A stretch of 52,916 nucleotides of DNA from Rhodobiaceae bacterium UBA7378. GTDB taxonomy: Bacteria; Pseudomonadota; Alphaproteobacteria; RS24. This document shows positions 24,732-32,503 of this stretch, piece by piece. Position numbers and translations under genes: made by a program. Numbering within the stretch: position 1 is the stretch's first letter; each line of letters opens with the position of its first letter. A model generated the notes under the pieces. It was given only the letters and a program-made list of their open reading frames with translations. It did no database searches and was not told the DNA's origin. The stretch is taken from positions 4,382 to 57,297 of the forward strand of contig DKNW01000117.1 in NCBI GenBank assembly GCA_002469805.1. Reading direction: 5' to 3'.

Positions 24732-25508
24732 CTATTGCGCCGTAAAGCCACCGTCAACAACGAGTTCAGCACCAGTCATCCAAGCTGATTCCTCCGATGC
24801 CAAAAATAAAACGGCATTGGCAATGTCGCGCGGCACGCCAAGCCGACCGATGGGTGTTTGCATGGTCAACATTTCCATCGCCTCGTTTTCACCGGGCATT
24901 AGACCAGTTTCAACGGCGTGGCGCAGGCCGTCGCGTACCATATCAGTGCCAACAAACCCAGGATGGATGGAATTGACCCGAATGCCATAACCCAGCTGTG
25001 CCAGCTCGACCGCCAATGCCTTGGTGAGCAAACGCACACCACCTTTGGCCGCATGGTAAGGTGCCTGCCCCGCGGAACCGACAATGCCATAAATTGAGGA
25101 AATATTGATAATGCTTCCGCCGGTTGCTTTCATCAGCCCGACGCCGTGTTTGCACCCCAGAAAAACCGCATCAAGGTCAATGCCAACAACTTTGCGCCAC
25201 TGCTCAAGCGTGGTTTCCTCGATCGTGGTGGCATTATGCGCAATGCCGGCATTATTCACCAAAATATCAAGCCCGCCAAACGCGTCGCCTGTGGCAGATA
25301 TCGCCGCCGCCCACTGGTTTTCGTGCATAACATCATGCATCATGAAGCGCATGTTTTCATGCGCACTGACCAGTTCATGCCCCTCATCTTCTAGAATATC
25401 GGTCACCATGACATTGGCACCCTCACTGTGCAGGACGCGAGCCATTTCAGCCCCCAAGCCCCGCGCACCGCCGGAAACAAAAGCAGTTTTACCTTGTAAA
25501 CGTCCCAT
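24732..25508 (-). CDS. Short-chain dehydrogenase/reductase
   Basis: A 258-residue classical SDR. The cofactor loop is S12-G-G-A-R-G-L-G19, NNAG is at residues 86-89, and the catalytic S138, Y151 and K155 (Y-H-A-A-K) are present. D37 at the end of the second strand (VTDILE) suggests NAD preference. HPGFVGTDMV and SAWMTGAELVVDGG complete the fold. It resembles 3-alpha(or 20-beta)-hydroxysteroid dehydrogenase-like and cyclopentanol dehydrogenase-like enzymes; the substrate is unknown. It sits 22 bases after cysE and before DUF3126, a place where it is not normally expected. Confidence 0.92.
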   Translation of the reverse strand: MGRLQGKTAFVSGGARGLGAEMARVLHSEGANVMVTDILEDEGHELVSAHENMRFMMHDVMHENQWAAAISATGDAFGGLDILVNNAGIAHNATTIEETTLEQWRKVVGIDLDAVFLGCKHGVGLMKATGGSIINISSIYGIVGSAGQAPYHAAKGGVRLLTKALAVELAQLGYGIRVNSIHPGFVGTDMVRDGLRHAVETGLMPGENEAMEMLTMQTPIGRLGVPRDIANAVLFLASEESAWMTGAELVVDGGFTAQ

Positions 25509-25530
25509 TTAACTCCCCCCGAAACGAAAC

Positions 25531-26373
25531 TTACGAAACATCACCATCCGCGCCATCCGAGGCGTCAACCGGTGTATCCACACTATGGTCCATTTGGCGC
25601 GACGGCTGGGTTGATGACACGCCATGAATAATTTTCGCAGGTACCCCGACCGCCGTCGAATAGGCCGGTACATCTGTCAGCACAACACTGCCACCACCAA
25701 TTTTAGCGCAATCGCCTACCCTGATATTGCCAAGCACTTTTGCGCCAACTGAAATCAGCACACCATTGCCAATTTTTGGGTGACGGTCGCCACCCTCCTT
25801 GCCACTGCCGCCCAGCGTCACGCTGTGCAGCATCGACACATCATCACCAACAACCGCCGTCTCGCCAATGACAACGCCAGTTGCATGGTCGATAAACACG
25901 CCTTTGCCGATTTTGGCGGCCGGATGAATGTCGGCCTGGAACACCTCGGACGCGCGGTTTTGAATATAAAGCGCTGTGGCGCGCTGGTCATGCGCCATCA
26001 TCCAATGCGCAGCACGATGCGCCTGCAAAGCTAGAAAGCCTTTGAAATACAGAACTGGATCTAGATATGACCGACACGCCGGGTCGCGATCAAAGTGCGC
26101 GATGATATCCGCGCGAAGTGTCTCACCCATAATCGGATTATTGACAAGACTTTCCTCGAAAACCTCGCGCAACGCCCGCGCGCCAATTTCCGCATTGCCC
26201 ATTTTTTCAGCCAAATGGGAAGCGATTACGGTTTCGAGCCGGTCGTGGTTGAGAACGCTGGCGTGCACGAAACCGGACATAACCGGTTCACGGTTTGCGA
26301 CTTGTTGCGCGTCAGCGCGCAGCTTTTCCCAAACGGGATCGAGACGTTCTAGAGGTTCGGGTTTTTCAGACAT
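25531..26373 (-). CDS. cysE: Serine O-acetyltransferase
   Basis: A 280-residue CysE that acetylates serine for cysteine synthesis. The N-terminal helical domain (DPVWEKLRADAQQVANREPVM, FVHASVLNHDRLETVIASHLA) is followed by the left-handed beta-helix acetyltransferase core with ADIHPAAKIGKGVFIDHATGVVIGETAVVGDDV and the catalytic histidines, then the GGSGKEGGDRHPKIGNGVLI loop. The C-terminal tail ends without the isoleucine used to dock CysK in enterobacteria. An in-frame ATG at 26385 would add four residues. It is divergent from the hydrolase gene at 26476. Confidence 0.95.
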   Translation of the reverse strand: MSEKPEPLERLDPVWEKLRADAQQVANREPVMSGFVHASVLNHDRLETVIASHLAEKMGNAEIGARALREVFEESLVNNPIMGETLRADIIAHFDRDPACRSYLDPVLYFKGFLALQAHRAAHWMMAHDQRATALYIQNRASEVFQADIHPAAKIGKGVFIDHATGVVIGETAVVGDDVSMLHSVTLGGSGKEGGDRHPKIGNGVLISVGAKVLGNIRVGDCAKIGGGSVVLTDVPAYSTAVGVPAKIIHGVSSTQPSRQMDHSVDTPVDASDGADGDVS

Positions 26374-26475
26374 TTTGCCCCGCATGTTCAGGCTTCAGAA
26401 ATTGTCTTTACGCATTTGTAGCGAAAAGGATACCATTGCGGCCCGACCCCAGGCAAGAAAACTATATTGACCGAA

Positions 26476-27294
26476 ATGCCACGCATCCAGACCAGCACGC
26501 TAAATATCTATTATGAAATTGCCGGCACTGGTCCGCCATTGCTGGTTTTATCCGGTACAGGCGGCGACCTGCGGAACAAACCCAATATCATGGATAGTCC
26601 GCTCACCAGCACCTTCCAAGTTATCAGCTACGATCAACGAGGGCTCGGCCAAAGCGAAAAACCGCAAGATGGATACACGATGACGGCCTATGCCGATGAT
26701 GCCGCGGCACTGCTTGATGCGCTTGGCTTCGACAAAGTACATGTGCTTGGCATGTCATTTGGCGGCATGGTGGCGCAAGAATTTTGCCTTGCCTATCCAG
26801 ACAGGGTTAACCGGGTCGGACTTTTTTGCACCTCGCCCGGGGGCGCAGGTGGCTCTTCCTATCCGCTGCATGAATTTGAGGCGCTCGATCTTGAAGGACG
26901 AGCACGAGCCATGGTTTTACAAGGTGATACGCGCATAAGCGCAGATATCCTTGACGCTCAACCCGACATTTTGGAGGCAGCTATGGTGCGCCTTGACCGT
27001 TCAGATTTTGCGCATGAAGACGGCCACGCCCGGGGCATAACCGGCCAGTTGGCGGCACGTAAGGACCATGATTGCTGGGACCGCCTTGGCGATATCACCT
27101 GCCCTGTCTGGTTGGCGGGTGGCCTTTATGATGGCACGGCCTTGCCGCAATCAATGGAGAATATGGCCCAGCGTCTACCCAATGCCATTTTGAAATTCTA
27201 CGAAGGCGGTCACTTATTTATGGTGCAGGTTCCCAATGTTTTCACGGATCTTGCGTATTTTTTGAACGCCGATAATCCGACAGGAACGCCATGA
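26476..27294 (+). CDS. Alpha/beta hydrolase (3-oxoadipate enol-lactonase-like)
   Basis: A 272-residue alpha/beta-fold hydrolase with the nucleophile S94 in G-M-S-F-G, an oxyanion loop at SGTGG, YDQRGLGQS and the C-terminal catalytic histidine in YEGGHLFMVQ; an aspartate in GGLYDGTALP would complete the triad. It resembles enol-lactonases and chloroperoxidase-like esterases, but the substrate is unknown. The ATG at 26476 is preferred to a TTG nine bases upstream. Its last four bases overlap the start of the next gene (ATGA), marking the first gene of a four-gene run. Confidence 0.88.
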   Translation: MPRIQTSTLNIYYEIAGTGPPLLVLSGTGGDLRNKPNIMDSPLTSTFQVISYDQRGLGQSEKPQDGYTMTAYADDAAALLDALGFDKVHVLGMSFGGMVAQEFCLAYPDRVNRVGLFCTSPGGAGGSSYPLHEFEALDLEGRARAMVLQGDTRISADILDAQPDILEAAMVRLDRSDFAHEDGHARGITGQLAARKDHDCWDRLGDITCPVWLAGGLYDGTALPQSMENMAQRLPNAILKFYEGGHLFMVQVPNVFTDLAYFLNADNPTGTP

Positions 27295-28109
27295 CCTCTG
27301 AAACTTCAAAAAGCCAGCCGACCAAAACCATTCCGACCGGCGCAGCGCGTCTGCGTGCCGAGGTGACGACCGGCTGCGCCACGATAATCATTGATTATCC
27401 TGAACGACACAATGTTATCGATCTGGAAGGTTGGCTGGCGCTGCCAGAGCTGATTGCTCGGCTCGCGCGCCTGCCAGATATGCGCCTGATTGTAATGCGT
27501 GGGGCTGGCGGCAGAGCTTTTGTGGCTGGTGCCGACATTGCCCAATTCGACGAAAAATATTCTGGGCCACACGGCAGTCACTACGACACGGCAACCATTG
27601 ATGCGTTTGACGCCGTGGCCGCGTGTCCGATACCCACATTTGCCGCAATTGAAGGCTATTGCATTGGCGGTGGGCTGGGGCTGGCTCTGGCTTGCGATTT
27701 GCGACTAGCGCGCGACGACAGCAGTTTTGCCATTCCCGCGGCTCGCTTAGGGCTTGCTTATCCGCCCAACGCCACCGACCGATTGCGCGCAACGGTTGGC
27801 CCGTCGCACGCAAAGGATATTTTATTCACCGCGCGCCGCCTGGATGCCAGCCAGGCGCTAGCCATGGGCTTGGTCAATTATGTAACCTCAACCGCCGATT
27901 TTGATACTGAGCTGGCACATCACGTGGCCACTATTTGTACAAATGCGCCTTTGACATTAAAGGCGGCCAAGGCTGTGATTGAGCGCCATCCCGATACCGA
28001 TCAGGCAGAAATCGACCAGAAAATAGCCGCTTGTTTTGCGAGCGCTGATTACGAAGAAGGCCGTACGGCATTCATGCAGAAACGACCCCCGGAATTTTCC
28101 GGCAATTAG
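27291..28109 (+). CDS. Crotonase-fold (enoyl-CoA hydratase/isomerase-like) protein without the two catalytic glutamates
   Basis: A 272-residue crotonase-superfamily protein with GGRAFVAGADIAQF (oxyanion hole and CoA contact) and EGYCIGGGLGLALACDLRLA. The two glutamates of classical enoyl-CoA hydratase are missing: G130 stands for the first (GGG-C-E-L-A in hydratase) and A150 for the second (FAIPA versus FGQPE). It is therefore probably not a hydratase; isomerase, thioesterase, decarboxylase or ligase-type chemistry remains possible. It overlaps the upstream hydrolase by 4 bases and is 10 bases before an SDR gene. Confidence 0.88.
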   Translation: MTSETSKSQPTKTIPTGAARLRAEVTTGCATIIIDYPERHNVIDLEGWLALPELIARLARLPDMRLIVMRGAGGRAFVAGADIAQFDEKYSGPHGSHYDTATIDAFDAVAACPIPTFAAIEGYCIGGGLGLALACDLRLARDDSSFAIPAARLGLAYPPNATDRLRATVGPSHAKDILFTARRLDASQALAMGLVNYVTSTADFDTELAHHVATICTNAPLTLKAAKAVIERHPDTDQAEIDQKIAACFASADYEEGRTAFMQKRPPEFSGN

Positions 28110-28119
28110 GAGATACATT

Positions 28120-28908
28120 ATGGATTTTTCAGATCAGGTAGCCATCGTTACAGGCTCATCATCCGGCATCGGAGCCGCTGCTGCCATTGGCATGGCGCGC
28201 GGAGGTGCCAAAGTCGTCATCAACTATTCAAAAAGTAGCGATGCGGCTGAAGCTATAGCTGCCGCCTGCGTAGAGGCGGGTGGCGATGCGATAGCCGTGG
28301 CCGCCGATGTTTCCGATGATGCAGCCTGCCGGTCGCTGGTTGAAGCGGCCATGGATAAATGGGGACGCCTAGATATTCTGGTGAACAATGCAGGCACAAC
28401 CAAATTTATGGATCACGCCAATCTGGATGGCTTGGACAAAACCGATTTTGAAGACATCTATGCCCTCAACACAATCGGCCCGTACCAGATGATACGCGCC
28501 GCACAACCGCATCTGAAAGCCTGCGGCGCCGGCAGTGTCGTCAATATTTCATCTGTCGCCGGGGTTCGCGGCGTTGGGTCCTCCATCGCTTATGTGGCGT
28601 CAAAGGGCGCGCTGAACTCAATGACGCTGGCCCTTGCTCGCGCTTTGGGCGACGACCACATTCGCGTCAATGCAGTTTGCCCGGGATTCGTCGGCACGGA
28701 TTGGTTTCGCAACGCGCTGGGCGAAGAAGTGTTTGACCGCATTGTTGAAGGACAAAAAAACGCAACGCCCATGCACCGCGCCGGTACGCCGGATGATGTA
28801 AGTGGCCCAATTTTGTTTTTTGCCAACCGCGCCAGCGTGCACGTGACCGGGCAATTGCTCGTGGTAGACGCCGGATTGTTGCTAGGCATGCCGGTTAAGA
28901 TCGGCTAG
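28120..28908 (+). CDS. Short-chain dehydrogenase/reductase (FabG-like)
   Basis: A 262-residue classical SDR. The cofactor loop T11-G-S-S-S-G-I-G18, NNAG (89-92), S144, Y158 and K162 (Y-V-A-S-K) are all present. NYSKSSDAAE after the second strand lacks an aspartate and suggests NADP(H). CPGFVGTDWF and HVTGQLLVVDAG complete the fold. AGGAG lies directly before the ATG at 28120; an upstream in-frame start would overlap the crotonase gene by 74 bases without a ribosome site. It is the third gene of the run; a ketoreductase or alcohol dehydrogenase role on a CoA or free intermediate is likely. Confidence 0.92.
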   Translation: MDFSDQVAIVTGSSSGIGAAAAIGMARGGAKVVINYSKSSDAAEAIAAACVEAGGDAIAVAADVSDDAACRSLVEAAMDKWGRLDILVNNAGTTKFMDHANLDGLDKTDFEDIYALNTIGPYQMIRAAQPHLKACGAGSVVNISSVAGVRGVGSSIAYVASKGALNSMTLALARALGDDHIRVNAVCPGFVGTDWFRNALGEEVFDRIVEGQKNATPMHRAGTPDDVSGPILFFANRASVHVTGQLLVVDAGLLLGMPVKIG

Positions 28909-28936
28909 GTTTTCGGGTACAAATAGGAGATATAGT

Positions 28937-30190
28937 ATGGATCGTGACGGGTTAAAAAAACAGGCGTGTGCTGCTATTGACGCAATGGCCTCCGACTTGA
29001 TTTCAGCCAGCCACGACATTCACGCCAATCCCGAACTCGCTTTTAACGAACATTTCGCCCACGGTTTATTGACCGACCGCATTGAAGCGGCTGGCCTGTC
29101 AGTCGAGCGTGGCGCATGCGGCCTCGATACAGCTTTTATATCTGAGTTTGGCGAAGCCGGGGTCGAGGTTGGTATCCTATCCGAATATGATGCCTTGCCC
29201 GGCATCGGCCATGCCTGCGGCCACAACATTATTGCAACAAGCGGGCTTGGGGCAACGCTGGCACTTTCAAAACTTGGCGCAAACTTGCCCGGGCGCGTGC
29301 GCTATCTCGGCACGCCTGCGGAGGAAGCCGGCAATGGCAAAGAAATTATGGCTAGGCAAGGCGCGTTTGACGGGCTCGACACGGCAATGATGGTGCACCC
29401 CGCCGGGGTTAATCTGATGACGATGCCAAGCGTCGCCATGAACGAGGTGCGGGTGACATATACCGGGAAATCCGCGCATGCATCAGCCATGCCCTTTGCC
29501 GGGGTGAACGCGCTCGATGCCTTGGTGACAGCGTATCAATCTGTGGCCCAACTGCGCCAGCACATAAGACAGAACGAGCGCATCCATGGTATTTTCAACG
29601 AGGCTGGGTTAGCACCCAATATCGTACCTGACCGGGCCGTGGGCACATTTTATGTTCGTGCATCGGATGGCATGGCACTTGCCGATTTGAAGGCGCGGGT
29701 CAAAAACTGCTTCGAAGCTGGTGCATTAGCATCGGGGTGCGATGTCGAGATCCAATGGGCGCTTGGCGATTATTTAGAGATCAAAGATTGCTGGCCGCTT
29801 GCCGAGCGCTATAAAGTGAATGCCGAGAGTTTGGGCCGGTCGTTTTTCCCGCTGGATAAACTTCCCACCACCGGCGCGGGATCAACTGATATGGGCAATG
29901 TCAGCCACCGCGTACCCTCGATCCACCCGATGATCGCGTGTGCCCCACCCCATGTCGTTATTCATAATCCGGAATTCGCAAAATTTGCCGGGTCCGAAAC
30001 AGGCGATGCTGCCGTGATAGATGGTGCCAAGGCCTTGGCAATGACCGCGATCGACGCCATGACAGATGACCAGTTGATGCGAGATGCGCGTGACCAGTTT
30101 GCCGAAACCGCCGATTTGTCAGCCAAGGCTATTGCCCATGCTTGGCATGATGACGGCGATGCGGCACTCGGCGGATGCGGATGTTGCTAA
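28937..30190 (+). CDS. M20D-family amidohydrolase/peptidase with cysteine-rich tail
   Basis: A 417-residue M20 metallo-amidohydrolase (IAA-amino-acid hydrolase/AbgB-like). EYDALPGIGHACGHN holds the metal-site C94 and H96, followed by GTPAEEAGNGKEIM with the catalytic glutamates, and VHPAGVN. The dimerisation domain spans about residues 180-300. It cleaves amide-linked conjugates of amino acids. The C-terminus is odd: it ends GGCGCC, four of the last six residues being Gly-Cys alternation with three cysteines, after an acidic and histidine-containing stretch (HAWHDDGDAA). AGGAG precedes the ATG, 28 bases after the SDR. Confidence 0.92.
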   Translation: MDRDGLKKQACAAIDAMASDLISASHDIHANPELAFNEHFAHGLLTDRIEAAGLSVERGACGLDTAFISEFGEAGVEVGILSEYDALPGIGHACGHNIIATSGLGATLALSKLGANLPGRVRYLGTPAEEAGNGKEIMARQGAFDGLDTAMMVHPAGVNLMTMPSVAMNEVRVTYTGKSAHASAMPFAGVNALDALVTAYQSVAQLRQHIRQNERIHGIFNEAGLAPNIVPDRAVGTFYVRASDGMALADLKARVKNCFEAGALASGCDVEIQWALGDYLEIKDCWPLAERYKVNAESLGRSFFPLDKLPTTGAGSTDMGNVSHRVPSIHPMIACAPPHVVIHNPEFAKFAGSETGDAAVIDGAKALAMTAIDAMTDDQLMRDARDQFAETADLSAKAIAHAWHDDGDAALGGCGCC

Positions 30191-30276
30191 GGACTTGCCG
30201 ATAACAAGGCGAAGCAGTATAGAACCGTGGATTAACGCGCAGACGTTACACCGACATATTAAACGCGGGAGCGATA

Positions 30277-30471
30277 ATGGCACAGGCAGAGCTTATCAAA
30301 ATCAGCAATGATGAAGGCTTGGCGGAAATTTTTATCCCCGTACGTGCATTTGAATGCATCGGCGCATCCGCGCCTTACGATCATCCGCATGTATTTCTGG
30401 ACATGGGCAGCGAAACAGAAATTGTGTGCCCATATTGCTCCACCCGCTACAGATACCGCGCTGAAGATTGA
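30277..30471 (+). CDS. Small CHCC zinc-finger protein (NDUFS6-like)
   Basis: A 64-residue zf-CHCC protein. C27 (FECIGA), H37 (DHPHVFL), C51 and C54 (VCPYCSTRY) form the Cys-His-Cys-Cys zinc site, as in mitochondrial NDUFS6 and its alphaproteobacterial homologue, an accessory subunit of complex I. It is separate from any nuo operon here. GGGAGCG precedes the ATG. A transcript might continue into the hydrolase gene 59 bases downstream. Confidence 0.9.
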   Translation: MAQAELIKISNDEGLAEIFIPVRAFECIGASAPYDHPHVFLDMGSETEIVCPYCSTRYRYRAED

Positions 30472-30530
30472 AAACACCTTGCTGATCGGGCCGAACTCGG
30501 ACATGGTCAAAAAAATGGCGAGGGAGAAGC

Positions 30531-31496
30531 ATGGCACGCATTTTGGGTTCTTTACTCGGGCTGCTTATTGCCTTGCTCATCATTGTTCTACTGAGCACAA
30601 GTTTTCTAATTTCGTCAGACCTCATCCGAGGCGATCTTTACGAAAAATACCGCAACGATAAATCGTTTCTCTACACGCTAGACACTGGCGCGACCGTCCA
30701 TATTCGCGATGAAGGCAACCGAAATGGTCCGCCGCTCATTTTATTGCATGGCGCGTATGGCTCCGTGCATGCATGGGAACCTTGGGTGCAAGCGCTAGGC
30801 GATGACTATCGCCTAATTAGTTTTGACCTGCCCGGCTTTGGGCTAACGGGTGCGGTGCCAAACGCCGATTATAGCCGCGCAGGCATGAGCCAGACCGTTA
30901 GTGATATCATCAAGCTAATGAAGCTCAAAAAAGTTGTCATGGTTGGTCATTCAATGGGTGGCGGGGTTGCATTGCATTATGCGCTAGATAATCCCGGCAA
31001 GGTACGCGGGTTAGTGCTGGTTAGCGCCAGCGGCATGCGGCGCTCGATAGCGGAGGCGCCACCATCAAGTTTCGAACTGGCCGACATCACATGGCTGCAA
31101 CCGGTTATGCGCTATGTAACGCCGCGATTTATGTTTGCGTCTGCTCTGCGCGACACCGTTGCCGATCCGGATAATTTTGTTACCGATGAGATGATTGATC
31201 GTTATTGGGAACTCATTCGCATGACGGGTTCCCGCGCAGCGATTTTCGAACGGCGCAATGCCAGACAATCCAACGCACCGCTAGACGAACGCCTGTCGGA
31301 GCTGACCATGCCGGCACTTCTTATCTGGGGGGCGCAAGACAAGATAGTGCCGCTGAGCCAGGGCGTACGCATGAACGGTGCCATTTTTAATAGTCGCCTT
31401 GTCGCTTATCCTGAACTTGGGCATTTGCCGATGGAAGAAGCCCCCGCAAAGACAGCCGCCGATGTAGGCAGTTTTCTCCAGACCATGTTGCCATAA
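30531..31496 (+). CDS. Membrane-anchored alpha/beta hydrolase
   Basis: A 321-residue alpha/beta hydrolase. An N-terminal hydrophobic helix (residues about 5-29, LGSLLGLLIALLIIVLLSTS) anchors it to the inner membrane, with the catalytic domain probably outside. The oxyanion loop is LLHGAYG (72-78), the nucleophile S141 lies in G-H-S-M-G, and the C-terminal GAQDKIVPL and YPELGHLPMEE supply the acid and histidine. The substrate is unknown; membrane-anchored relatives act on lipid or ester substrates. GGGAGAAG precedes the ATG. Confidence 0.9.
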   Translation: MARILGSLLGLLIALLIIVLLSTSFLISSDLIRGDLYEKYRNDKSFLYTLDTGATVHIRDEGNRNGPPLILLHGAYGSVHAWEPWVQALGDDYRLISFDLPGFGLTGAVPNADYSRAGMSQTVSDIIKLMKLKKVVMVGHSMGGGVALHYALDNPGKVRGLVLVSASGMRRSIAEAPPSSFELADITWLQPVMRYVTPRFMFASALRDTVADPDNFVTDEMIDRYWELIRMTGSRAAIFERRNARQSNAPLDERLSELTMPALLIWGAQDKIVPLSQGVRMNGAIFNSRLVAYPELGHLPMEEAPAKTAADVGSFLQTMLP

Positions 31497-31628
31497 TAAA
31501 CCGCCGCGACCGATACACACGGCCCGCACATAGGGGCAAAAAATTCCCCAGAAATTTTGGACTATTCAGCCAAAGGTAGCTTCTGTTGAAATTGAGAAAT
31601 TGATTTGTAGTTTGTTAAGGAGAGAAAA

Positions 31629-32315
31629 ATGAGAGCAATGATTTTAGCTTTGGCTATGGCAGTTTCCACCGGTGCTGCGCAGGCCGATGTATTGTCTTTG
31701 TGGGGAGCGAAAGCCTTTAACGGTGATATTGCCGCTACTGTAGCCCAGTATAAAACCCTGAGCCCGTTGGCTGAAAAGCACGGCGCACAGGTCGAAATAT
31801 TTGTTGATGATACCTACGGTCAGCAGCAAGTGACCTTCGGCATGCGGTTCGCATCGCTAACCGATTGGGGCACATTCAAAGATGCCTTTGGTGCCGACCC
31901 GGAGGTTGCGGCATGGATGGCCAAGTATCAACCAGACTATAACCGTCACTTCACGCAGAGCATGCTATGGGCCAATGTAAGTTCGCCTGCCGCCGGTGTC
32001 GATGTGGTGGACGGTAAGAATGTTTTCTGGGCAGCCAGCTTTTTGGCAACCAGCCCAAGCAACGCTGATCGCACTATTCGCGAGTTTACCAAAATGGCCA
32101 AGTATATTGAAAGCCTCGGCAGCACGGCGCACATCTACACAAATGGTGTCGATGATAATATCTGGTTCACTTTTGCTTTTGATAGTTTCAGCGAAGGCAG
32201 CCAGTTATTTACAACGCTGGCAACCGATCCGACATGGCAAAAAATCACAGGTGATTTCGGCGCGAAAAACCTTGCCCGTGCATCCAGCCAATCCTGGGTA
32301 ACACGCGGCCAATAA
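31629..32315 (+). CDS. Hypothetical secreted protein with an apparent internal duplication
   Basis: A 228-residue exported protein that I do not recognise. The signal peptide is residues 1-19 (cleaved after AAQA). The mature part contains no cysteine and reads as two similar halves: residues about 20-100 and about 122-210. Each half has strand, helix (VAQYKTLSPLAEKHGAQVEIFVDD versus IREFTKMAKYIESLGSTAHIYTNG), strand (QQQVTFGMRFASLTDWGTF versus NIWFTFAFDSFSEGSQLF) and a helix ending in a xDP motif. This layout suits two dimeric alpha/beta-barrel (ferredoxin-like) domains in one chain. A strong AAGGAGAG ribosome site and an A/T-rich upstream region suggest good expression. Confidence 0.75.
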   Translation: MRAMILALAMAVSTGAAQADVLSLWGAKAFNGDIAATVAQYKTLSPLAEKHGAQVEIFVDDTYGQQQVTFGMRFASLTDWGTFKDAFGADPEVAAWMAKYQPDYNRHFTQSMLWANVSSPAAGVDVVDGKNVFWAASFLATSPSNADRTIREFTKMAKYIESLGSTAHIYTNGVDDNIWFTFAFDSFSEGSQLFTTLATDPTWQKITGDFGAKNLARASSQSWVTRGQ

Positions 32316-32334
32316 GGCTAAAGCGCAATCCAGA

Positions 32335-32371
32335 ATGCCTCCCGCCGCTAGGCCGGTGGGGGGCATGTTTT
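32335..32371 (+). terminator. Intrinsic terminator after the secreted protein, with an alternative hairpin
   Basis: A 13-bp stem (32335-32347 with 32354-32366, two G-U pairs) and a six-base loop is followed by GTTTT. The 3' arm can instead pair downstream: GGGGGGCA (32358-32365) with TGCCCCCC (32371-32378), a perfect 8-bp hairpin that excludes the first. Confidence 0.7.
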
Positions 32372-32438
32372 GCCCCCCCGCGATTAGGCATGTTTAGCCG
32401 CGTGGCTGGATAGGCGGGTGATACGATATATACTTATC

Positions 32439-32466
32439 AGCAGCGGCTCTCCGGGCCGCTGTTTTT
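32439..32466 (+). terminator. Intrinsic terminator or attenuator hairpin before the MBL lipoprotein gene
   Basis: CAGCGGC (32441-32447) pairs perfectly with GCCGCTG (32455-32461), extendable by AG/TT, and is followed by five T (32462-32466). It ends 37 bases before the downstream ATG and faces the same way, so it could attenuate that gene or end a short RNA. A TATACT box at 32429-32434 lies just upstream. Confidence 0.75.
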
Positions 32467-32503
32467 CTATGAGTTGAGGCAACACAGGAAAAAAGGGGCG
32501 GAA

